A DNA stretch of 64,000 nt from Heterodera schachtii (taxonomy: Eukaryota > Nematoda > Chromadorea > Rhabditida > Heteroderidae), in assembly GCA_023374025.1 (NCBI GenBank), contig SIJG01000054.1:541949-605948 (forward strand). The letters are read 5' to 3'. Positions 48,628 through 60,440 of the stretch are shown one piece after another; the stretch's first letter is position 1, and each line of letters opens with the position of its first letter. The notes beneath the pieces were generated by a model, which saw nothing but the letters and a program-made list of their open reading frames with translations, did not search any database and was not told where the DNA came from. A program made the position numbers and the translations under genes.

Positions 48628-49755
48628 TGATTATTAATTCACGAAATGTATTGGAATATAAGAAAGAAATTCCATGCCATGCGCTTCTTTAAATGAATCA
48701 CATCACAGCTAATCGAAAACATTTGCATTATATTTATTAAAAGCTCACTAAATCATTGGCTTTTGCATCATCGACAAACAATCTCAAAAATCATTATTAT
48801 TTGAGTAATATAAATTAATTCTCATTTTGTTTTGAAAGTGGGACCAGCCTTTTTATATTACACAGAGCAGAGGGCGGAATCGGCTGCTTGCCCGATGGAG
48901 AGTGGAACAAAGGTTAAAATTACCTATTTAAGATAATACATTCAGAACAACTGTATCAGCGTAATGTGTTGTGTGCAGGCGGCTCCCGGTCGAATAAAGA
49001 TGGAAAAAAGCTATGAAGGAAGCATGCCGCGAGATTCTAGAGAATACTTATGATGAAGGAAAGAGGAATCCTTCTCTGTGAGAAAATGGCGCCGTTGAGG
49101 ATGGGCCCTTTCGGAATGTGTCGGTCCCGACTGCCGGACTGACCCTATTCCCATTTTCCTACACATTCATAGTTTTGCGGCGTAAAATATAAAAAATACG
49201 ACAGGCCAAGTAAACATCGCATATTGTTTTTTAAAAAACACGTCTTTTACATTTGGCTTTGCCTTTTTTGATTTAAGGCGAATTCTTCTCCTTAAAATAC
49301 ATTTAAAACTGCACAAAGCCTTTTCAAAAGACTTTATTACAAAAAAGGAAGAAGAGTGAACAGACCCAAATAATACAGAGAAAAATTTGTAGAATACTAC
49401 ACAAGTGAAGAAAATGAGAATGGGCCGGGCTTTTATACCTTCACAAATCGATGGGGGCGTGGCCAGGCACGTAAAAAATGTGCACAAACAGAAGGAAAAA
49501 TTTCCCTTAAATAGGTGACTCATAGTGAACGAATGAAGAGAATAAAGAGATGAGTCATAAAAACGGGAGGAGCGAACTAAGGAAATTGATCGACAAAATC
49601 AATAATCAACGGAATTTTAATGTGTCGCTTTTGGCGAAATTCTCCGGGTCTTGAACATGCTGTTGCAGTCCTCCACTATAATTCTTTTCATCGTCGGTTC
49701 ATCTGAAGTCGAAGACCTCGGAGGACTCCAACGTCCATCAAAGCGTTCAAAATGG
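48628..49755. other. duplication-unit tail, no supported gene
   Basis: A 118-codon minus frame at 49167-49523 is interrupted by indels in copy B and is Phe/Cys-rich; I do not accept it. The tract around 49190-49260 (gacaggccaagtaaacat, ttttacatttggctttg) is related to repeat sequence at 58235-58315. Confidence 0.4.
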
Positions 49756-49983
49756 TTAAAATGATTAACTGTTTATTAAATTGCATTTTTAAATTTTTAA
49801 AATATCAAATAGCCGAACTGGATGCGAAATAATAAAGAAATGCAAAAATAGGAACCCTTTATTTTTGGCAAAAAGTCTATGGCGAAAGAACTTTGAGATT
49901 GCACCCGAAAAAATGGGAACGGAGGGACGAAAATATTTTGTGGCATTAATTCGACTTAAATTCCTTTTTGGGCTTTTCCCTAG

Positions 49984-52102
49984 TGCAACATTTAGCCAAT
50001 GCTCATCGGCTAGATTTGCTTCAATCGAATTTTGATCCAACGAATATTTCCGCCGTTTTTCGTCGTTTTTGTCCCCTCTTTTACCTTCGATTATCCCTCA
50101 CTCCGTTATTTCTCTATCCCTTTGTCATTATTTGCCCGTCTTTCCTGCCTATCGTAGTGCCAATGCGTCATCGAATTGCATTACGGCATACGAAAATGCT
50201 CCTATTGACACCAAAGTTTGCTCCTGTTGAAGATTTATGCCAAAATTTTTTATTGTATTTTATTTTATTTGTAACAGGTTTTTATTATAAAAAGAAACTT
50301 TTTACCACCATAAAAGTATGAAATATGGAAGATTAATTAGCAGGGCTGCAAAAAATATGCACAAAATGCCAAAATATTCGCAAAAAGACGGCACGAAATT
50401 GGCAGATTGGTGAGTATTATTGGTATGGAATTTAAGCGGAATAAGAAAATATGTTTCAAGAAAATGGCATTAAAATGTACTGATTGGGGAAATGGAACGT
50501 CATTTTTAATAGTGCAACAAACAAATTTTTCACAAATTTAAGGTCAATTATTGCCTCAAATATTCATAAAAAGTGTTCTAAATTTTGTTTGAATCTTCAA
50601 ACAGGCATTTTTGATGACTTTTTTTTTTGACTTTTTTACATTTTTGGAATTTTTATGACTTTTTTGCGTTTTTGTGACTTTTTTCTTGAATTTTACACTT
50701 TTTAAGGTAAAATTCGACTTTTAGTGAAGAAATTTCCAAAAAATATAAAGAAAATAAAGAAAAATAAAATTTCGGTCGGTGACAAGGCATTGAAACCTGT
50801 ATGAATTTTTTCCGTAATTGTTAGAAGAATCACTTTATTGACTCAAAACTCACCAAAATTTATAATTTTTGCCAAAATCTAATAAAAAATGCACTCAGAT
50901 TTAATGGTTTTCCAGGCCGAAACCTTATTACAGTATTATTTAATTATTATATCATCATTTTTTATTATCTTAAATAAATATATTTATTTATACAAATTAG
51001 TTTTGTGACGGTGCCGCCCCCAAGTTTTGGAATTATAAGCATATTCAAATAATCCTTATAAATCTGTGCTAATTCTGTAGTCTTTAAAATAAAAAAGTAT
51101 TCTAAGTTCTTTTTATTTTAGTTAAATTGGTTTTATAAAGTTCTTTAATTGAAGGTTCGCATTGGCATTTTTCTGTCCGTCGTGCATATGCTCAATTCAC
51201 CGCCCTCAAACTGTTCAGACGTTCTTCGTTTTCGTCCAGCCGCCAAGTTGTCCAAACCGTATTGTCCATGTGCGTACCGTATTCGCCAACAATGACCAGG
51301 TACAGAAATTATTCTTTATAACATTATTTTGAAATTCCAACAAAATTGAGTTTTTTATTGGAAAAACTTTCATTTTAATTAAAACAAAATTTCAAGTTTT
51401 GTCCAAAAAATGACAAAATTTGAGAAGAAAAAAACATATTTAGCATATTAATTTTATACATATAAATCTTTATGTAATTATTGTTTGATCCCTGATTCAA
51501 AAACGCCCAAATAGGTGCTAAAAATGTGAAACAGATTCATAATTTAAAATTCAAAAATTCTTATCAAGAAAATAAATTTCGGAGACGAATTTTTGATAAA
51601 ATTTTTCTATTTCTTAGGGCTGTATTTTTCTCTTAAATATTTTGAGTCGATTCTCAGGAATGTTTTTTGTTTTTTTCATTTTTATTGCATCTTTGTTAAT
51701 AATTTTTATGAAAATCGATGATACATTTTTATTTGCAAAATAAAGGATTAGTAAATTCCTCAAAATTACACTACAGCACAAAAAAGCACCAAAATGCTAT
51801 ATCAGCACAAAATTAAACGAGAAATTAGCATGAAAAAATTGGGCTTAGAAGCCTCAAAACCAAGTTAGAAATGCGTTTTTCATGCTTTTATCACGCTCCA
51901 AGTTAGCAAAAAATTTCAATGCTCTAAAATGAGCACTCTAGTCATGAGTCTCGGTTTCGCTCAACTCTCGGGTTCATTTTCGGTCTTAATCCCGGGTTAA
52001 ATCTAAGTCTCACTCTCTGGGTCAATTTTATATTCTTAACTTTACATTGTTCAGGCTGTACAAAAAGATGGCGTCCACTGGCCCTTCAATTGCATTCTTT
52101 GA
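49984..52102 (+). pseudogene. damaged multi-exon gene, copy B, unrecognised
   Basis: Counterpart of 44269-46395. Breaks differ: an extra T near 50068 shifts the first exon, and one G is missing in the exon 51155-51299 (145 nt instead of 146). The terminal exon starts at 52055 with the same TTCAG acceptor. The independent damage in two otherwise near-identical copies suggests relaxed constraint or homopolymer sequence errors. Confidence 0.4.
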
Positions 52103-52858
52103 ACCTTCCAACTGCGCGCTTAGCCTCTGTTTGATGTTCAAAAAGTGCCGTAACATGTGATCTTTTAAAATGTTTTGAATTTATATTAATTCTTTGTGTT
52201 CTCATTTTCTCTCTGTAGCAGCTTCTCCACCCCTTCCCCAAAATCAATTTTAAATTATATTTTTTCGAAAATATTATTTTTTAGAATTACTATGAATTGT
52301 GAATAGAATTTATACATTTTTGATGATTTTTTAGAATTAAAAATGGGTTCAAAATGAGATGCAATTTATCTACGAATCGGGATACTCAATAAAAGGATGG
52401 GTTTGGTTTACTATTCTATCTTAATTTTTTAATTTTTTAAGCCGAATAACCCACGATAGAAAAAGTCAGTAGAGGGAGTGTTCCTCTCGGTATCGTTAAT
52501 AAATTCAATTTTTCATTAGTTAATTTAATTCGAAACGCTCATACCAGATACGTACCCAGAAAAAATTTTTAGGTTTTGAAAATTTTTAGGTCAATTCTTA
52601 GGGGTATATTTTTTGGTTTTATTGCATTTTTGTTAAGGAATTTTCAAAAAATGTCGAAATAATAAAAAAAAATAGTGACAAAACGCAAAATAGTGAATTT
52701 TCAATGTTTTAATTAAGAAGCGCCAAAATAGTGATTTCTAGTGACCGATAGTGAGATCCGAACCGAAAAATTTCAACGCAGAAATGGTTTTTTAAGCTCC
52801 TTTCTTCAAAACAATTGAGAAAAAAATTAGTTAAATCACTAAAAATCGCAGCCCTAAT

Positions 52859-54334
52859 TACCGTACTTACTGAATTAGTACCCCCCTCTGAATTAGAACC
52901 CCCCTCTGTATTAGAACCCCCCTTTCGGGGGTGGTTGAAAAATAGAACCCCCCTCTGAATTAGAACCCCCCTCTGAATTATAACCCCCCCCCCCCCGAAA
53001 AAAAAAGAATTTTTTTTCAAAAAAAGCAAATTTTTATACGGCCAAGAAATCGTACAAAAAAGAGATTTTTAAATAAAATGTATTAGGCAAGTAATAACAA
53101 AAAATAGGTATAATTTTTAAAACATCTAAATATCAACCGATGCATCGCTTTCATCCTCCCCCAAATCGATTTCTTCCACACCTTTAATGACCGCGTCTTC
53201 TTTGCGCCTTTGCTTCAGCAGTGCAAGACCATTTGGGATTGCACCTTCCTTCTAAACCGAATAAAAATTTAAAAATTATACTATAAAAATGAAACAACCT
53301 TAGAAATCTAAGTTTTAAAAATCTCAATTTTCAATTTTTTGCCCACTTTCTCCAAATATTCCGTCGTAAGTTCGTTGTCCATCCACACGCGCCCACACCA
53401 ACACAAGTGCAGCCGACTTTTGAAGCGGTTGATGATGTTTGGAATTGGCGTTTTTTTTGGGGAGAAGCACGAATGGCTGAAGCTTCTTGCCGTCAGAGCG
53501 CGCCGTGAGGATGACAGTGACGCGAGCTTTTTCATGTCCGGTGTTCAGGACCATCACTGTTTTGGCGCCCTTATCGGTGATGCACGTGCCATCCGAAGGG
53601 TCCAACCAAACGGCTTTCATCGCAGGCATAAACAGCAGAGTAACTAGAGCAAAATAACTGGAAATAAATTCAAACTTGTTGTTGTGAATGAGTTGCTGTA
53701 CATAGAGGACGAAATTGATGAGAGTTTCCGTGTATGATCAATTCTTGGTCGAATTGTGCGTTTGTCAGCTTTCTTCCTCCGCCAATAAGACGCTTGCGCT
53801 TTGCCAATTGATGCCTTAATTGGAACAAATTGAAAAACAAAGCAATTAAGTTTACATTTTTCTCAGTGCCGCCTCTTGCTTCTTCCAGCCTCGGATTGTG
53901 TTTGTCAAGCTGAAGCGTCTGCTGGCGGCATGAATCGACGACGTCTTGGCGCAGTCCAAAATGCGGATTTAGCACACCTAAATTGATCAATTTATGAAAT
54001 CTAATATCATTTTGAATACCTTTTTTAACGATGAAGAAAAGTTTCGCTCGTCCATCATTCGTAAAAGATTAAAATAAAGAGAATGAGCTAAACCATATGA
54101 AATTACAGAAAAAGTTCGCTATTATGAGCTAGAAACAAATTAAATTCAAAAAAAAAGTTTGCTATTTTGGCGAAATGTTACAAAAAATCGCCATTTTTTG
54201 TTGGATTTTAAAAAAATGGAGGTTGAAAAATATAACCCCCCTCTGAATTAGAACCCCCCTCTGTATTAGAACCCCCCTTTCGAGGGGGGTTGAAAAATAG
54301 AACCCCCGGGGGTACTAATTCAGTAAGTACGGTA
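52859..54334. mobile_element. pogo/POGK-type DNA transposon, copy B
   Basis: Same ends and subterminal repeats as the copy at 47154-48627, and located at the same place in the duplicated unit. It therefore arrived before the segmental duplication rather than by a second transposition. Confidence 0.92.
53324..53990 (-). pseudogene. POGK/pogo-like DDE transposase remnant, copy B
   Basis: Same domains as copy A. Here the T-run near 53452 has eight Ts instead of seven, which throws the reading after QPFVLLPKK into another frame. The GGGRKLTNAQFDQEL segment is intact at 53990-53670. Confidence 0.85.
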
Positions 54335-55539
54335 TGATTATTAATTCACGAAATGTATTGGAATATAAGAAAGAAATTCCATGCCATGCGCTTCTTTAAA
54401 TGAATCACATCACAGCTAATCGAAAACATTTGCATTATATTTATTAAAAGCTCACTAAATCATTGGGTTTTGCATCATCGACAAACAATCTCAAAAATCA
54501 TTATTATTTGAGTAATATAGATTAATTCTCATTTTGTTTTGAAAGTGGGACCAGCCTTTTTTTGTTACACAGAGCAGAGGGCGGAATCGGCTGCTCGCCC
54601 GATGGAGAGTGGAACAAAGGTTAAAATTACCTATTTAAGATAATACATTCAGAACAACTGTATCAGCGTAATGTGTTGTGTGCAGGCGGCTCCCGGTCGA
54701 ATAAAGATGGAAAAAAGCTGTGAAGGAAGCATGCCGCGAGATTCTAGAGAATACTTATGATGAAGGAAAGAGGAATCCTTCTCTGTGAGAAAATGGCGCC
54801 GTTGAGGATGGGCCCTTTCGGAATGTGTCGGTCCCGACTGCCGGACTGACCCTATTCCCATTTTCCTACACATTCATAGTTTTGCGGCGTAAAATATAAA
54901 AAATACGACAGGCCAAGTAAACATCAGCATATTGTTTTTTAAAAAACACGTCTTTTACATTTGGCTTTGCCTTTTTTGATTTAAGGCGAATTCTTCTCCT
55001 TAAAATACATTTAAAACTGCACAAAGCCTTTTCAAAAGACTTTATTACAAAAAAGGATGAAGAGTGAACAGACCCAAATAATACAGAGAAAAATTTGTAG
55101 AATACTACACAAGTGAAGAAAATGGAGAATGGGCCGGGCTTTTATACCTTCACAAATCGATGGGGGCGTGGCCAGGCACGTAAAAAATGTGCACAAACAG
55201 AAGGAAAAATTTCCCTTAAATAGGTGACTCATAGTGAACGAATGAAGAGAATAAAGAGATGAGTCATAAAAACGGGAGGAGCGAACTAAGGAAATTGATC
55301 GACAAAATCAATAATCAACGGAATTTTAATGTGTCGCTTTTGGCGAAATTCTCCGGGTCTTGAACATGACGACATCTGTTGCAGTCCTCCACTATAATTC
55401 TTTTCATCGTCGGTTCATCTGAAGTCGAAGACCTCGGAGGACTCCAAACGTCCATCAAAGCGTTCAAAATGGTTAAATACAGTATTAAAACCCATTTTAA
55501 ATGTTTAAATAGCGCAACAATGACAAGACAACGCCAAAA

Positions 55540-55655
55540 TTTTGTACAACAAAAAAGCTTATTTGACCTGTCGTAATCTTATAGTTTTTTACATCTAGAA
55601 CATCTTACGCGAATTAGAATAAAGTCGCGGAACGCATTTTTTTTATCATATTATA
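55540..55655 (-). repeat. inverted repeat partner of 58185-58295
   Basis: tttttacatctagaacatct then cgcgaattagaataaagtcgcggaacgc here is the reverse complement of sequence at 58185-58245 (gcgttccgcgactgtattct, gtaagatgttcgaggtg). The pair brackets the decayed gene at 55862-57517. Confidence 0.7.
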
Positions 55656-55861
55656 CCATCATTATTGTTTAGTTTTCTTTGTTTCTCGATTTTACTCCTT
55701 TATTTTCTCGCGACGAGTATTCGTCTACTATTCATTGCTTTTGCTTCCTTCTTTCTTTTCTCAACCTCATTGAAGCAAAAAAGAGGAAATTTCACTGTCC
55801 GAGTTAACTATTCGTGAGAAATTAATTTTAGTACTGAAATTTGGCTATTCACATTCAGCAA

Positions 55862-57517
55862 ATGGACATCACACTCCCATATTTCAATGCGGCTGGAGAG
55901 CTGATTGGGGTGGACCGACCAAATGGAATTGTGCTCTACGCTCCATGGACGGATGATTGGGACGTGCAGCAGCAGCAAGAGCAACAATACGGTGTTCGTG
56001 CCGTGCCATGAACCGAAACACCTTGGCAGCTGGGAGAGCGGAACATTCCACTAAAATTTTCTGTGGCAGGAGGAGGAAGAGGCGCGTAAGCAGCGGATGT
56101 TTTTGGGTCAAAGAGAGCCATAGAAATGGATGCGGATATGGAATAAGGAGCAAAAGGAGGAGCAAGAACGGCACGAGAGGGCTTTGGTTCTCTTGCGAGA
56201 AGAAGAAGATGGCTACGGCGGTCAACGTTTTATTCTTCCGAAGGACAATGACGGCATTAGTTAAATGTGTAAATAAAAATTTTAAATTTATTCGTTTTTT
56301 AAATAAAATTGATGCTGAACATCACCCTTCCACACTTCAATTGATTGGTATTTAAACGATAAGGCAAAGTTGTGCCAATACACTCATTTTCTTGTTAAAG
56401 TAATCATATAATTTTTTAAGAACCAAATGAAGCTCTTTGTTCATTTCCTTGTCTTCTTTTTTGATTGGACTTACTGCGTCGAAAATGAAGTTGGGCACTT
56501 GGACAAAAAGCGGGAAGCTACTCACGAAGTAGGACACGCTTTCGGGTGCCACAGCAACAAATTTTGCCCAAAAGTGAAAACGGTATTCGGAACAAAAATA
56601 ATAAATAGCTTTTCAAATTTTTGTTATTACAGATGACAAAAATACCAGGAAAAGAGAGCGATTTCTCCGACCGTGGGCTCACAAAAATTGCATCACAGCC
56701 AGGCGCTACCTTCAACAAAACGGAAATGGAAGCGCTGATTGACTATTTTCTTCGTGAATTATAATTGATACATTCAGAATTTATTTCTATGATTTTCAGG
56801 AAGTTTGGTCGCCGAAGACTTCATTTTTTGCAACATCGACATATATGGGGGTTCCGCAGATATGCCAGGTGCAGAAATTGCTGCCGAACTGATTGTAAGT
56901 CGTGAAATAATAAAAAAGGCTCGATAATAATTAATCAAAAAAATATATTGACAAATTCTTAAAAACCCAACTTTTTGAAGGCACTGCGGTTCGAACATGA
57001 TCAAACGCCTGAAGATCGAAGCGTGCCACACATTAAAGCGACATTCCGGGTGAATTGGAAATGAGCATCGCCCGTCTACGTCGACAACTGCAACATGAAC
57101 GAATGGACATTGTCAAGGTTAAAATGCAACAATTTGCTGACATAGTAAGAGAAGTATGTTTTAATTATTAATTCAACTTATTCGAAATATTTTATGATAA
57201 ATGTTAAAATTTAAGTGATAGACGAATTGATGGCACAGCGGACAATGGAAGGAGAAGCTATAATTTATATGTTTATTTAATAAAATAATTTTAGCTTTTT
57301 TTATACTCGTCAATGGCTCCAGCACTTCTCTTCACTCTCCAGGCAGATGCGGACGCGGAGGATATAATCGAGTTGGAGCATATTCAAGAGATGAAACGAC
57401 GAACAACATTGCAACAGCATTCAACAACGACAACAACAATGCAAGAGATTAAATGCAAACATTGATGATGAAAAGAACGATGAGACGGATGCCGAGACGG
57501 ACGAATCACTGCTATGA
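55862..57517 (+). pseudogene. decayed multi-exon gene, family not recognised
   Basis: ATG at 55862 opens MDITLPYFNAAGELIG, and the frame holds to an in-frame TGA at 56009-56011 where sister copies have CGA. A 2-bp loss (TCTGTGG for TCTGAGTGG) breaks the frame again near 56058. Later readable blocks: EEEDGYGGQRFILPKDND (~56195-56255), an exon from 56635 (TKIPGKESDFSDRGLTKIAS), one from 56799 (VAEDFIFCNIDIYGGSAD, donor GTAAGT), one from 56982 (ALRFEHDQTPEDRSVPHIK, with a frame break before ELEMSIARLRRQLQHERMD), one from 57343 (DAEDIIELEHIQEMKRRT) and a final acidic tail to 57517. The Glu/Arg-rich middle could be coiled coil. Function unknown. Confidence 0.55.
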
Positions 57518-57854
57518 TAAAAAAACAAATCACAAATATACAATTACATTAATTTAAAACCAAAATCAATTTAATAAATTTTCGTATTTTGCCCGATAAT
57601 TGTAACCACCTGTCAATTTTGAAAGATTCGGGGATGACCAAAAATGGGGACTTTATTTTATTGTTCCAATAAAAGAACAAATAAAATTAGAAATTATAAA
57701 AATGTACGCTTTACATCCATTTTGTAATTTCAAATTCATGTCCGAATAAAATATTCTTTATAATTATGATTTTCAGAAAAATTGTATTTAGCTTTACAAT
57801 TGTCTTCCTTTACCATCCGATGCTTTTCGTACGATTCCAACAGCAAATTGTAAG

Positions 57855-58895
57855 TCTTGATGGCTCTACGCTCCATGGAAGGATGAGTGGCACGTCAAAA
57901 CAGCAAGCTACAACAACAACAGCAGAAACAACGACACGTTGTTCGTGCCGTGCCACGAACCGAAACACCTTGGCAGATGGGCGAGTGGAACATTCCACTA
58001 AACTTTTCTGAGTGGCAGGAGGAGGAACTGGAGAGCTGATTGGAGAGGATCGACCAACAGAAGGGATCGTGCTCTACGCTCCATGGAAGGATGAGTGGCA
58101 CGTCAAAGCAGCACTCGTCGGGAGAAAATAAAAAAGGAGTGGAACGGAGAAACAAAGAAAACAAATAAATATTTGTGGTGTAAAAAATGCGTTCCGCGAC
58201 TGTATTCTAATTGGCGTAAGATGTTCGAGGTGTAAAAAATATAAAACTAGGTCAGGCCAAATAAGCATTGTTTTTTGGTGTAAAAAACTCTTCTTTGTTA
58301 AATTTTGGCTTTGTCTTATCATTTTTGCGCTATTTATGCGCAAGAAAATTTGCTATTATCATATTCAGCAAATGGACATCACCAACATCACCCTCCCATA
58401 CTTCAATGCGGCTGAAGAGCTGATCGGAGAGGATCGACCAACAGATGGGATCGTGCTCTACGCTCCATGGAAGGATGAGTGGCACGTCAAAGCACAAGCT
58501 ACAACAACAACAGTAGAAACAACGACACGTTGTTCGTGCCGTGCCACGAACCGAAACACCTTGGCAGATGCGCGAGTGGAACATTCCACTAAAATTTTCT
58601 GAGTGGCAGGAGGAGGAACTGGAGAGCTAATTTGAGAGAACCGACCAACAGAAGGGATCGTGCTCTACGCTCTGAGTAGCATGTCAAAGCAGCAAGCTAA
58701 AACAACAACAGCAGAAAAAACGATACGTTGTTCGTGCCGTGCCACGAACCAAAACACCTTGGCAGATGGGCGAGTGGAACATTCCACTAAAATTTTTTGA
58801 GTGGCAGGAGGAGGAAGAGGCACGGAAACATCGGATGATGTTGCGGCAAAGAGAGCCAGAGCATAGGATGCGGATGCGGAATTTTTAATTGACAT
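57855..58895 (+). pseudogene. partial tandem copies of the 55862 gene's first exon
   Basis: At least four partial copies of the 5' coding block lie head to tail at about 57855-58020, 58021-58120, 58370-58620 and 58625-58895. They share YAPWKDEWHVK, TETPWQM and NIPLKFSEWQEEE. The 58372 copy begins at its own ATG with the same upstream catattcagcaa as the parent. The unit junction gaggaactggagagctgatt indicates internal unequal exchange. None continues into the later exons. Confidence 0.65.
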
Positions 58896-59059
58896 AATTC
58901 GCATAACCGACAAGCTGATTGTGTGATCTGCCACCTATATAAAACACACGTTCTTCGGGCTATGGGACATTGCACTTTGCTGCCCATTCTTTGGTCTCTC
59001 GAACCAATAACTATAAATTATTTCCAGTTATCGTGGAAGTAGGCATTCTTTTTCATGTA

Positions 59060-59332
59060 ATGAAAAATTTTCGAATATTAATCACATTTTACTATTATTT
59101 GTTGTTGGCATTTATCTATCTCACGGACCATGCATTCGATAATACCTGCACTTCCAATTTTCTTACTTTGGACTGCTTCCCCCGCTTTTGTACCTGCTTT
59201 GTTCACCACCTGTGTCGCCTTTATTCCTTCAGTTGGCCTTTTCTCACTAATAAAATCCAACAGCTACAAGCGGCACCTCAAGAACCCAAAATCTTAATTT
59301 TTAATGAAATTGATGCTGCCCATCACCCGTAG
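59060..59332 (+). CDS. small predicted secreted cysteine-rich protein, 90 aa
   Basis: ATG at 59060 opens a frame to TAG at 59330. It begins with a signal-peptide-like stretch (ILITFYYYLLLAFIYL), followed by a cysteine-rich segment with six Cys in about 25 residues (CTSNFLTLDCF, CTCFVHHLC) and a hydrophilic tail. An acceptor-like TTTCCAG occurs about 30 nt before the ATG. Size and Cys content fit small secreted proteins. A diverged copy of its last codons (LNKIDAEHHPSTL) lies at 56285-56340. No family recognised. Confidence 0.5.
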   Translation: MKNFRILITFYYYLLLAFIYLTDHAFDNTCTSNFLTLDCFPRFCTCFVHHLCRLYSFSWPFLTNKIQQLQAAPQEPKILIFNEIDAAHHP

Positions 59333-59541
59333 TGGGTGACTGCATCCGGCCTTAATCCGTCTGCGGGTACAGCTGGTCGGCGTCTGAAGGGCAAAAAATA
59401 TGCTCGGGGGCAGCATAAATGATTCTATCATAAAAGGCTCCGATTTGAGGATTTTTTATTAACACCATTTTTCATGGTTTTTGAGGAACGCCCAAAACAT
59501 AAAATTTTTTATTTTGATGATTTTAACGCCCATTATGATGG
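59333..59541. other. short GC-richer linker
   Basis: 59333-59425 is GC-richer (gcatccggccttaatccgtc, tcggcgtctgaagggc) and may be the 3' part of the preceding gene; no frame is supported. Confidence 0.35.
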
Positions 59542-59549
59542 TTTTAGAG

Positions 59550-60432
59550 CAGGGTTACCATTTGTCCTTATTTGTAAGATTTGTCCTTATTTTTAGGGTT
59601 CAAATTTTACAAATTTTAAATGTTCTTATTTGTAAGATTTGTCCTTATTTAAGCTCTTTGTCCTTATTTTAGTCTTATTTTTAGGATTCAGAGAGAAATT
59701 TAGATTTTAAATGATAATTTTTGAAAGAAATATTTTTTGAGCGAATTAAAATTCAAAATCTTAACAAGATTCAGTTAAATATTCAAATTTTTCTCTCGGC
59801 GGTTTCTTATTTTCTTTAAAAAACTTGGCTCAAAATCGTAATTTTGTCATTTTTTGAACAAAATCGTTAAGAAATCGCATTAAAAATTACAAAAATTTTT
59901 CTGGCGGCGTCTATTAGAGCAGGGATGTATCTGTTCTTATTTCTAAGAAATGTTCTGATTTGGTGTAGTGCCTTTTTCATTTGAAAGAGGAATTTATGTA
60001 AAAATTTGGCTAAGTCATAGCAAAATTCATTAAAAATTCTTAAAATTTTCCCCCAGCGGCGCCTATCGGCACCGCCGGCCCCCCAAAACCCTTATTTTTT
60101 TCTTAAAAATTAAAATGTGTCGAAAAAAATTGTTAAAATCTGGTTTTTTGATTCTAAATGCATTGAAATTTACCAATTACTTATGTTTTCGACAAAATTG
60201 TTAAAATCTTAAAATTGATTTTCGGAAATGTATAAATTTCTCATTTCTAAGCCGGAATTGCTCAGAAAAATAGTTGGCGGCGAGAAATATGTTGCTAATG
60301 CTTGATTTTGTTGAATAAAAATGCGATTTAAATTTTGGAAGCGTGTTTTAAAAATGTCCTTATTTTTGACCCTAAAATCTTATTTTTGACCAGCGATGTT
60401 CTTATTTCGGGAAATTTTCAATGGTAACCCTG
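59550..60432. mobile_element. hAT-like non-autonomous element (TSD TTTTAGAG)
   Basis: Starts CAGGGTTACCATT and ends AATGGTAACCCTG, with perfect TTTTAGAG on both sides (59542-59549, 60433-60440). Near the left end TTTGTCCTTATTTGTAAGA is repeated in tandem, and inverse forms (tcttatttttgacc) lie near the right end. An internal start-like block (tattagagcagggatg, 59921) may be a nested or duplicated end. The GGCGCCTATCGGCACCGCC motif is at 60057-60080. Confidence 0.92.
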
Positions 60433-60440
60433 TTTTAGAG

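Larger units (their letters stand above)
44041..49755. repeat. 5.7-kb tandem duplication, copy A
   Basis: The whole segment recurs at 49756-55471 with an offset of about 5.71 kb and only scattered substitutions and 1-3-bp indels. The unit starts GTTAAAATGATTAACTG and ends AAGCGTTCAAAATGGTTAAA. The junction is a few bases of GTTAAA microhomology, so the copies are head to tail. Each contains a damaged multi-exon gene, a pogo-type transposon and unannotated flanks. Confidence 0.95.
49756..55471. repeat. 5.7-kb tandem duplication, copy B
   Basis: Head-to-tail copy of 44041-49755. Most differences are single bases or homopolymer length. One insertion (gacgacat near 55369) is absent from copy A. 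After AATGGTTAAA at the end, sequence unique to the region beyond resumes (TACAGTATTAAAACCC). Confidence 0.95.

Noticed and set aside
49167..49523. 118-codon minus-strand frame in the duplicated unit
   Set aside because: The matching frame in copy B is broken by small indels, composition is Phe/Cys-rich, and no family is recognisable.
56490..56560. HEVGHAFGCH, similar to the HExxHxxGxxH metzincin zinc site
   Set aside because: The third histidine is one residue too close, the frame is short, other frames of the island are equally open, and no protease context exists.
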